A DNA stretch of 11,350 bases, from the NCBI GenBank assembly GCA_902766265.1, contig CACXCY010000120.1, positions 1-11,350 on the forward strand, given 5' to 3'. This document shows positions 5,649 to 11,350 of this stretch, in pieces. The DNA comes from an uncultured Bacteroidota bacterium. Its GTDB lineage: Bacteria; Bacteroidota; Bacteroidia; Bacteroidales; P3. The notes below the pieces were generated by a model, which did no database searches, was not told the origin of the DNA, and saw only the letters and a list, made by a program, of their open reading frames with translations. Both the position numbers and the translations under genes were made by a program. The number at the start of each line of letters is the position of its first letter. Positions within the stretch are counted from its first letter, which is position 1.

Positions 5649-7523
5649 TCACAGAGCGGTGACCACCAGCTGCGTCTGCGTGTAAGCCGTTCCGCCTGCG
5701 TAATCCAGCCGGTCGGGCCGCAGTTTCTGCGAGATAAGGTAATCGTAGAGCGCTTTGGCCTCGACCGTCTTCATGCTCTCCAGACGGATATGGAGAGAGG
5801 GGTGGTCGAGCAGGTAGGGCACATAGGCGTCCATCATCTGACGACCTGTATCTGTAAGTTTGCCCGACCGCTCGTCGAACAGTCGCCCCTTCAGCCGGTA
5901 GGTCCCGCCCACAGCCAGCGGCGACAACCGCACATCAAGATGCGACATACGCTGCACATCGCTCTTGGCCAACACCTGCACATGCAGCATATAGCCCTCG
6001 GCAGCAGCCGACACCACATTGGTCTCACTCACCGACAGCATCATTGCCGTCTCCTGCCCCGTCACCGTATAGCATGCCTCGGGAGCCCCATAACGTTTCA
6101 CACGCAACGTCACTGGCTTGGCGACTGTGGGGTCTTGTGGTGCCACAGACTTGACCTGTATCCACTTCATAGCTTCGGGACGTGCGTCGGGGTAGAGCTC
6201 GAACCAAAAAATATCTGTGCCTCCCACACCGTTATAATCCTTGGCACGGTCGGCATAATAGGCCTTCTTGCCATCCGCCATCACGCCGAAACAGATGTCG
6301 TCACCATCGCCATTGATAGGCATGCCCATATTGGTGGGGCGCTGCAAATAGGTATCGTTCAGATTGATGAAATACATATCATAGCCGCCAAAACCTTGCC
6401 ATCCGTTGGAGGCAAAATAGAGCGTCTTGCCGTCGGCATGGAGAAACGGACATTTCTCATTGCCCGCCGTGTTGACTGCAGGACCGAGGTTCTCGGCACG
6501 GCTCCAGTCGCCATTGGGCAGACGGTGACAACGCCAGATATCGGTTCCCCCCTGGCCGCCGGGACGGTTGGAAGCGAAATAGAGCCACTGCCCATCGGAC
6601 GAGATGCTGGGCTGCGAATCCCATGCCTTCGCGTTGTTGACATTGGCACCCGCATCCTTCACCGGCTGCCATACCCCACCTTTGCGCTCCGAGAAGCAAA
6701 TATCGAAATTGCCTGTACCTTTGTCCTGCGTCCACACCGAATAGTAGAGCAGCTGGTTGTCGGCTGTGATGCTGACACCGCCTTCGGGGGGACCCTGATT
6801 GAAAGGGTCGGGCAGTTCTTCTCCCGTGGAGAACACCGTGTCGCGCCATCGGCTCACACAAAGTCGCGGTTTCAATTCATCCAATACCTTGCCATAGTAG
6901 GTCTTCTCCTTGCGCTGCGACACTTTGCGCAGATAGTAGATGTGCTTGCCATCCCACGTGATATAGGGCAGAATCTCGTCGGTCTTGGACGATGCCCCAT
7001 AGACCACCTGCGGATTGAAAGGCACAGCATTGAGGGTGGCCTCCGCCAGAAACTGCGACCAATACAGATAATTGGATGCCTCCTCGTAGACAGCCACATA
7101 AGACGGTATACTCTTCTGGTTGGCGATATCAAAATAGCGGTTCAAGGCAGCCACCGCCTCTTCGTATTTCTCGTCGGTATAGTAGATAATGCCCATATAA
7201 TAATGAGCCAAAGCGTTGGGGTAGTCGGGACACACCTCGTTGAGCCGTGTGAAATAGTGACGTATGGCACCGGGGTTGGTATTCTCAGTCGCCGCTATCA
7301 TTCCCAGGTAGAAGTAGGGATCGGCTGCACGGGGGTGGCGCGACGACACCTTGCGCAGCAACGTGTTGGCTTCCGGGAAATGACGCTTTTCGTAGGCCGA
7401 CACTCCATTGTCGAAATTCACCTTGTCCTTGGCCGGGAAGGTGTATGGACACACCTCCTGCCCCGTTGTCACAAGGGAGAAAGAGCATAGCAGTATCAGT
7501 AGGACAAAGTTTCTCACGGGCAT
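5649..7523 (-). CDS. PorE-like envelope protein: TPR, PD40 propeller, degenerate OmpA-like domain
   Basis: This 624-residue protein has an N-terminal signal peptide (about 1-21, MPVRN then a hydrophobic run to TTG). Cys13 lies inside the core without a lipobox, so it is probably soluble in the periplasm. TPR-like helical repeats span about 35-165 (e.g. NALAHYYMGIIYYTDEKYEEAVAALNRY). A WD40-like (PD40) propeller covers about 180-440, with repeated SSDGQWLYFASNRPGG and ADGKTLYFASNGWQG blades and GGTDIW/GGYDMY/GGTDIF strands. A CRD-like segment (about 455-535) contains AAAEGYMLH. The C-terminus (about 540-624) resembles an OmpA C-terminal domain (LLDHPSLHIRLE..., ALYDYLISQKLRPDRLDYAG) but lacks the GHTD and NxxLSxxRA motifs. 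This domain order matches PorE of the type IX secretion system and related Bacteroidetes proteins. It follows sufD by 38 nt. Function beyond envelope association is inferred. Confidence 0.85.
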   Translation of the reverse strand: MPVRNFVLLILLCSFSLVTTGQEVCPYTFPAKDKVNFDNGVSAYEKRHFPEANTLLRKVSSRHPRAADPYFYLGMIAATENTNPGAIRHYFTRLNEVCPDYPNALAHYYMGIIYYTDEKYEEAVAALNRYFDIANQKSIPSYVAVYEEASNYLYWSQFLAEATLNAVPFNPQVVYGASSKTDEILPYITWDGKHIYYLRKVSQRKEKTYYGKVLDELKPRLCVSRWRDTVFSTGEELPDPFNQGPPEGGVSITADNQLLYYSVWTQDKGTGNFDICFSERKGGVWQPVKDAGANVNNAKAWDSQPSISSDGQWLYFASNRPGGQGGTDIWRCHRLPNGDWSRAENLGPAVNTAGNEKCPFLHADGKTLYFASNGWQGFGGYDMYFINLNDTYLQRPTNMGMPINGDGDDICFGVMADGKKAYYADRAKDYNGVGGTDIFWFELYPDARPEAMKWIQVKSVAPQDPTVAKPVTLRVKRYGAPEACYTVTGQETAMMLSVSETNVVSAAAEGYMLHVQVLAKSDVQRMSHLDVRLSPLAVGGTYRLKGRLFDERSGKLTDTGRQMMDAYVPYLLDHPSLHIRLESMKTVEAKALYDYLISQKLRPDRLDYAGGTAYTQTQLVVTAL

Positions 7524-7561
7524 GGATTGGTGTTGGCGTCGGCGGACAGCATCGGAGGAGG

Positions 7562-8908
7562 TTATAACTTGCTGACATCGATTTTGAAAGTAGCTCCCGC
7601 CTCTTCGCCGTTACATGGGGTGCTGCAGTGCAAAGCGCAGTCGGAGCATACATTCAACTCTCCGTGAAGGCGTTTCTTCACCATGTCGCTCAACCGCTCA
7701 CGCAATGCGGGAATGGCTATCTTCTGTATCACCTCGTCGCAGAAAGCGTAAAGCAGCATCGTTTTGGCTGTGCGCTCACTCACTCCACGGGAACGTATGT
7801 AGAACAATGCCTGCTCGTCAAGTTGGCCTATGGTGCTGCCATGCGAGCATTTCACATCGTCGTTATATATCTCAAGGAATGGTTTGGTATTGACCACGGC
7901 CTTGTCCGTCATCAGTATATTCTTGTTGGACTGGTAGGCCTCCGTCTTGGCAGCGCCGTCGCTCACAAGCACATGGCCGTTGAAAGTGGCACGCGCCGCA
8001 TCGTCCATGATGCCTTTGAAAAGTTCGTTGCTATGACAATGCGGATGGGAGTGTTCCACAAAGATGTAGTTGTCCACCTGCTCCTCCTTGTCGATAAGGT
8101 AGAGCCCGTGTGCCTGCGTCTCGCAGCCCTCGCCATTCATACGTATCTCGCTGTGGTTGCGTATGTGACCACCATTGATGCTGATAGCGATTGAGCGAAG
8201 CGAAGCGTCACGCTGCAGGGTAGTGTAGGTCTGATTCAACAACGCCGACTGGGCATTGAGGTTCTGCATCTTGTAGTGTTCCACTAGGGCGCCTTCGTCG
8301 GCAAATATCTCGGTCACGTTGTTTGAGAAACTGCTGTTCTGGTCGTAGCTATCATCGCAATGGATGATGGCCACCTGACTGCCACGCCCCACATAAACGA
8401 GGTTACGCGTCTGGAGCATCAGCGGATGGTCGGAACGTATCACCGAGAGGAACTGCAGCGGTTTCTGCACCTTGACACCATCGGGGATATATACGAAAAG
8501 GCCGTCGGTATAGTGTTCCGTGTTGATGTCGAGATACGGGTTGACCATTCCTTTGCCGAAGGCCTCGTCCTGCATGGTGGTAAAGCTGCGAGTCACCGTT
8601 TTGGTGGTACAGCTGCCGAAGTAGCGCTGTACCAGGTCGGGATACTGCCGACGTGCCTCACGCAAGCCACCCATGACGATACCGTTGGGAAGCACCTGCA
8701 ATGGCTGACGGCAATAGCCGTTGACCAATGCCAGGCGGTCAGTATCCAAGTCAGGGATATTGCAGCGGTAGGTGTACTCATAGCTGTCGTCAAGCGAGGG
8801 CGACACAAGGTCGTCGGTCAAGAAGTCGTCGAAGTCCACACTTCTCCACACCTCGTTTTTACGGAGTGCGAGCCGGATTGCGCGCATTTGTTGTATGATG
8901 CTGTCCAT
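7562..8908 (-). CDS. sufD: Fe-S cluster assembly scaffold protein SufD
   Basis: This 448-residue protein is SufD of the SufBCD scaffold, which builds Fe-S clusters in the cytoplasm. The C-terminal core is diagnostic: EIYNDDVKCSHGSTIGQLDEQALFYIRSRG (346-375; the His in CSHG is His356), then LLYAFCDEVI (385-394). A beta-helix region is seen around 130-345 (DGLFVYIPDGVKVQKPLQ, HIRNHSEIRMNGEGC, NGHVLVSDGAAKTEAYQSNKN). It is SufD and not SufB because of its length and the absence of SufB-specific N-terminal features. The extreme C-terminus has a cysteine cluster, Cys421-X2-Cys424-X3-Cys428-X3-Cys432, outside the usual core. It begins 14 nt after the sufC stop with a purine-rich Shine-Dalgarno-like AAAGGGGAAGAG directly before the ATG, so it is co-transcribed with sufC. 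Confidence 0.95.
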   Translation of the reverse strand: MDSIIQQMRAIRLALRKNEVWRSVDFDDFLTDDLVSPSLDDSYEYTYRCNIPDLDTDRLALVNGYCRQPLQVLPNGIVMGGLREARRQYPDLVQRYFGSCTTKTVTRSFTTMQDEAFGKGMVNPYLDINTEHYTDGLFVYIPDGVKVQKPLQFLSVIRSDHPLMLQTRNLVYVGRGSQVAIIHCDDSYDQNSSFSNNVTEIFADEGALVEHYKMQNLNAQSALLNQTYTTLQRDASLRSIAISINGGHIRNHSEIRMNGEGCETQAHGLYLIDKEEQVDNYIFVEHSHPHCHSNELFKGIMDDAARATFNGHVLVSDGAAKTEAYQSNKNILMTDKAVVNTKPFLEIYNDDVKCSHGSTIGQLDEQALFYIRSRGVSERTAKTMLLYAFCDEVIQKIAIPALRERLSDMVKKRLHGELNVCSDCALHCSTPCNGEEAGATFKIDVSKL

Positions 8909-8922
8909 CTCTTCCCCTTTCG

Positions 8923-9687
8923 CTATTTACCCGCTTCGAGTTCCTGACGAATCCAGTCGTAGCCCTTTTCCTCCAGCTCCAGCGCCAACTCCTTGGTACC
9001 GGTCTTCACGATGCGTCCCTCATAGAGCACATGCACAAAATCGGGCACTATATAGTCGAGCAGGCGTTGGTAGTGGGTGATGACAATGGTGGCGTTATCT
9101 GGAGTACGCAGTTTGTTGACACCGGTAGCCACAATGCGCAAAGCATCGATGTCAAGCCCCGAATCGGTCTCATCAAGGATGGCCAACGTAGGGTTCAGCA
9201 TAGCCATTTGGAATATCTCATTCTTTTTCTTCTCACCGCCGGAGAAGCCCTCGTTCACCGAACGATTGGCCAACGTGGCTGTCATCTCGACAACCTTTTT
9301 CTTCTCCTCCATCAACTTGAGAAATTCCGAGCCACTCAACGGGTCGAGACCGCGGTATTTGCGCTGCTCGTTGACGGCAGTGCGCATGAAGTTGGTGATG
9401 CTCACCCCCGGGATCTCGACGGGGTATTGGAATCCGAGAAAGATGCCCTCGCATGCTCGCACATCGACGGGCAAATCAAGGATGTTCTTGCCGTTGTACA
9501 GCACTTCGCCTTCTGTGACTGTATATTTGGGGTTGCCGGCCACGATGCCAGCCAACGTACTCTTGCCGTTGCCATTGGGACCCATGATGGAATGCACCTC
9601 CCCACGGTTGATTTCAAGGTTCACACCCTTCAAAATCTCTTTATCGCCGATAGAGGCATGCAAATTACGAATGGATAAGAGTGACAT
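8923..9687 (-). CDS. sufC: Fe-S cluster assembly ATPase SufC
   Basis: This 254-residue protein is the ABC-type ATPase SufC, which binds SufB and SufD and drives conformational change of the scaffold. Walker A is GPNGNGKST (36-44), the SufC-specific signature FSGGEKKKNE spans 148-157, Walker B LAILDETDSGLD is at 168-179, and the switch histidine is His205. The GFQYPVEIPGV segment (85-95) is typical of SufC. Length is normal. It is the first gene after the promoter at 9750-9781; AGGATATAA before the ATG is a weak ribosome binding site. In many Bacteroidetes sufB lies directly upstream, but here the upstream neighbour is a divergent DUF62 gene, so sufB must be elsewhere. Confidence 0.96.
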   Translation of the reverse strand: MSLLSIRNLHASIGDKEILKGVNLEINRGEVHSIMGPNGNGKSTLAGIVAGNPKYTVTEGEVLYNGKNILDLPVDVRACEGIFLGFQYPVEIPGVSITNFMRTAVNEQRKYRGLDPLSGSEFLKLMEEKKKVVEMTATLANRSVNEGFSGGEKKKNEIFQMAMLNPTLAILDETDSGLDIDALRIVATGVNKLRTPDNATIVITHYQRLLDYIVPDFVHVLYEGRIVKTGTKELALELEEKGYDWIRQELEAGK

Positions 9688-9749
9688 TTATATCCTATTT
9701 TTTTGATTATACCTATATTATGGCCGCTCCTGCAAACGACCTGAAACTA

Positions 9750-9781
9750 CAAAAATACAAAGAAAACTTTATATTTACAAA
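9750..9781 (-). promoter_or_regulatory. Promoter of the sufCD unit
   Basis: On the minus strand TTTG (9781-9778), a 20-bp spacer and TATTTTTG (9757-9750) match the Bacteroidetes consensus. The expected start would leave a leader of about 55 nt before sufC. It lies within about 10 bp of the divergent promoter at 9789-9796, so the two may compete or share control. Confidence 0.65.
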
Positions 9782-9788
9782 AAGTTTG

Positions 9789-9796
9789 TATCTTTG
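9789..9796 (+). promoter_or_regulatory. Bacteroidetes -7 box (TATCTTTG) of the DUF62-family gene
   Basis: TATCTTTG followed by CA matches TAnnTTTG exactly. A good TTTG -33 element is not seen at the right distance; TTTA at 9768-9771 gives a 17-bp spacer. A leader of roughly 60-65 nt would precede the ATG at 9866. It is divergent from, and nearly touching, the sufCD promoter. Confidence 0.6.
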
Positions 9797-9865
9797 CACA
9801 GGTATTTGAATTCACAACAGTTTCTAAGCCACTGAAATGCCGTAGAATCCTTATACCTTACCCTT

Positions 9866-10657
9866 ATGGAATCGCCTATCATCACTCTCACCACCGACTG
9901 GGGCTATCGGGATTTCTTTGCCGGTATGGTCAAAGGCAAGCTCTATTCCCAAATCGCCAATCTGCGTGTGGTGGACATCACCCATGGCGTCAGCCAGTTC
10001 AATATTCCCTGTGCCGCCTTCGTGGTACGCCATGCCTGTCTCGGATTTCCCAAAGACACTATCCATATCATCGACATCGACTCGCAGGAGACCTCCACGA
10101 CGGCTTTCGTCATCGTGGAATACAAGGAACAATACTACATCTGTACCGACAACGGCCTGCCCTACGCGGTCTTCGGAAACGACTTTACAAAGGTGGTGAC
10201 ATTTCATTGCGACCCTGCCGACAACTGTACCTTTGCCGCCTACGACCGATTCTGCGGGATAGCCATCCAGCTGGCTAACGGCCGACGCCCCGAAGATCTG
10301 GGCACCCGCAAAGATGGACTCGTACCCGCATCCACCTACACCTACATCTCCAGCAACAACACCCTAAAAGTCTATGTGGCCTACATTGATGCCTACGGCA
10401 ACGCCTATCTCGGCATCACTTACGATGAATTCCGCAACATACAGCGCGAACGCCCTTTCCGCCTGATTACCAACGGCCCTACCATCACTTCCCTATCCAA
10501 TACCTACGGCACAGCCGACAAGACCGACCTACGTGCCAAAGAGGCCCTCACGGTCTCCGCCACCGGACTGCTCGAAATCTCGCTATACCACGCCTCTGCC
10601 GAACGGCTCATGGGATTGCACGTCAACGAATACGTCACCTTCAACTTCGCGGGCTGA
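9866..10657 (+). CDS. DUF62 / SAM hydroxide adenosyltransferase family protein, divergent active site
   Basis: This 263-residue protein belongs to the DUF62 family (S-adenosylmethionine hydrolases related to fluorinase/chlorinase). Visible are LTTDWGYRDFFAGMVKGKL (8-26) in place of the usual TDFG...G.mKG, VVDITHGVSQFNI (35-47), TDNGLPYAVF (94-103) for the PDNG motif, YIDAYGNAYLGIT (173-185) and the C-terminal SATGLLEISLYHASAERLMGL (231-251). The usual DPGVGxxR motif is replaced by DIDSQETSTT (70-79), keeping an Asp but no Arg, and the usual HGRD motif by AAYD (124-127), losing the His. Bacteroidetes members are often of this divergent kind, from memory, so the reaction should not be taken as SAM hydrolysis without proof. 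It is monocistronic, divergent from sufC, and converges on the DUF3078 gene. The start is the first ATG after the promoter that gives the full N-terminal strand. Confidence 0.88.
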   Translation: MESPIITLTTDWGYRDFFAGMVKGKLYSQIANLRVVDITHGVSQFNIPCAAFVVRHACLGFPKDTIHIIDIDSQETSTTAFVIVEYKEQYYICTDNGLPYAVFGNDFTKVVTFHCDPADNCTFAAYDRFCGIAIQLANGRRPEDLGTRKDGLVPASTYTYISSNNTLKVYVAYIDAYGNAYLGITYDEFRNIQRERPFRLITNGPTITSLSNTYGTADKTDLRAKEALTVSATGLLEISLYHASAERLMGLHVNEYVTFNFAG

Positions 10658-10719
10658 CGAGAGCCGCACAAATCTTCATCAGCAGCATCAGAAGTTTATA
10701 CAACAGTCAAGAATACGAA

Positions 10720-10747
10720 CGAGGGGCGGCAAATATGCCGCCCCTCG
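10720..10747. terminator. Bidirectional hairpin terminator
   Basis: A 12-bp perfect inverted repeat (CGAGGGGCGGCA at 10720-10731, complement at 10736-10747) with an AATA loop lies between two convergent genes. It is very G+C-rich but lacks a strong T-tract on either side, so termination may be moderate. Confidence 0.75.
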
Positions 10748-10780
10748 CCATTAGTACAACAGTATCACCTCCCGATACGC

Positions 10781-11350
10781 CTACTCCTTGGGGGCTTTGG
10801 GGGTCTTCCAGTTGAAATAAATCTGCAGGCCTGCACTCTGGAAGAACTGCATAGGGCTGTTGGGGTCGAAGAAGAACCTGGCCGAGCCATCAAAGTCGGA
10901 ATCGTATTTGAAACGCGAGGCGAGATAGGCCGCCAAGAAACTGCTGAAACGGTATTCCAACTTGAACTCCAAGTCCACATCCGTGTCGTAACGCACGCAG
11001 TAGCCCGTGCGGCTGAAACCCGACTTGGTACCGCCGTCGTCTTTCTTTCTCCAAGTATCGTCCTCCCAGGCGCCGAAGTTGCCCATAGTAACATGATCGT
11101 GGTACCAGGGTTTGCGATAGTCATAGAAAAGCTCCAGACGGGTGTAGAAATTCAGATTCTTGGCAATGTCCTTCTTGAAGTAGAACTTCACGTAGGAACC
11201 GAGACCAGCATAGACACGCTTGCCGTTCGAGGTGTCCACACCATAGAGCTGACCGGCGTTCACCACATCCTCGTCGAGCAGGAAAGTGGTCTTGCCCGTG
11301 AGGAAAGAGAGCGACACGTTCCAGAATTCCTTTTTGCACTCGAAACCGAT
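10781..11350 (-). CDS. DUF3078 outer-membrane protein, C-terminal part
   Basis: The C-terminal 189 residues of a larger protein are visible; the open frame continues through the right edge (it reads IGFECKKEFWN before 11317), so the GTG at 11317 is not the start. The sequence matches the C-terminal half of the Bacteroidetes DUF3078 family: LSFLTGKTTFLLDED, VNAGQLYG, GSYVKFYFKKDIAKNLNFYTRLELFYDY and a final aromatic strand GLQIYFNWK. Alternating hydrophobic strands with aromatic girdles indicate an outer-membrane beta-barrel. Two stretches rich in charge (about WEDDTWRKKDDGG) would be loops. The gene ends with TAG at 10781-10783 and converges on the DUF62 gene. Family function is unknown. Confidence 0.85.
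   Translation of the reverse strand: MGFECKKEFWNVSLSFLTGKTTFLLDEDVVNAGQLYGVDTSNGKRVYAGLGSYVKFYFKKDIAKNLNFYTRLELFYDYRKPWYHDHVTMGNFGAWEDDTWRKKDDGGTKSGFSRTGYCVRYDTDVDLEFKLEYRFSSFLAAYLASRFKYDSDFDGSARFFFDPNSPMQFFQSAGLQIYFNWKTPKAPKE

Noticed and set aside
5625..7490. A 621-codon open frame on the plus strand opposite the PorE-like gene.
   Set aside because: It is a mirror of a G+C-rich gene. Its protein is rich in His, Arg and Ile without any domain, signal peptide or family pattern, while the minus strand carries clear TPR and propeller repeats.
9031..9706. Two long plus-strand frames opposite sufC.
   Set aside because: Both are shadows of the highly conserved sufC coding sequence and have no recognisable domain.
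10533..10754. A 73-codon plus-strand frame overlapping the end of the DUF62 gene.
   Set aside because: Out-of-frame overlap with a conserved C-terminus and running into the terminator hairpin; no support for expression.
11315..11317. GTG as the start of the DUF3078 gene.
   Set aside because: The frame continues upstream to the window edge with family-like sequence, and no signal peptide follows the GTG. The gene is simply cut by the window.
1..11350. CRISPR arrays, rRNA genes and riboswitches.
   Set aside because: No regularly spaced repeats, no rRNA-like sequence and no recognisable aptamer core were seen. The largest non-coding gap (9688-9865) is explained by the two divergent promoters.

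Overview
The window looks like a chromosomal segment of a Bacteroidetes bacterium, most likely from the order Bacteroidales. The evidence is the combination of families typical of that phylum (a DUF4296 lipoprotein, a DUF3078 outer-membrane protein, a TPR/beta-propeller/OmpA-like envelope protein), promoters of the Bacteroidetes type (TTTG, a spacer of about 19-20 bp, then TAnnTTTG) and mostly weak Shine-Dalgarno sequences. Base composition of the core genes is in the mid-50s % G+C by rough hand count. Genus cannot be fixed from the sequence alone.

Layout. 71-682 (+) is an unrecognised lipoprotein, followed by a strong bidirectional terminator (713-747). 766-816 (-) holds 16 codons plus stop of a second, orphaned yifB 3' end. 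817-1484 (-) is an A+T-richer two-gene HEPN / minimal-nucleotidyltransferase module with a 22-nt gene overlap. 1546-3084 (-) is full-length yifB (comM-like AAA+ protein), preceded by a DUF4296 lipoprotein gene (3094-3495, -) in the same unit. 3618-3692 (-) is tRNA-Val(UAC), with its own perfect promoter and a terminator. 3749-5575 (-) is an MsbA-like ABC exporter, 5649-7523 (-) a PorE-like periplasmic/envelope protein, 7562-8908 (-) sufD and 8923-9687 (-) sufC. From 9688 to 9865 there is a divergent promoter region. 9866-10657 (+) is a DUF62/SAM hydroxide adenosyltransferase-family protein. A bidirectional hairpin (10720-10747) separates it from the convergent DUF3078 gene, which runs off the right edge (10781-11350, -).

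How the genes work together. sufC and sufD encode two thirds of the SufBCD Fe-S assembly scaffold and appear to be transcribed from one promoter; the envelope protein and ABC exporter follow on the same strand with short gaps and may be co-transcribed. sufB is not next to them. The DUF4296 gene and yifB form a second unit.

The most interesting structure is at the 3' end of yifB. The HEPN-MNT module sits exactly between two diverged yifB 3' ends. The distal copy is G+C-rich like the rest of yifB and still has its terminator right behind it. The 3' end now fused to yifB is A+T-rich like the module. The simplest reading is that an incoming toxin-antitoxin-like cassette of about 0.8 kb carried its own yifB tail, recombined into the end of the host gene, kept the gene intact, and displaced the original tail. 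Other points worth checking are an OmpA-like domain that has lost its peptidoglycan-binding motifs, a Cys-rich tail on SufD, and a DUF62 protein lacking at least two members of the family's catalytic triad.
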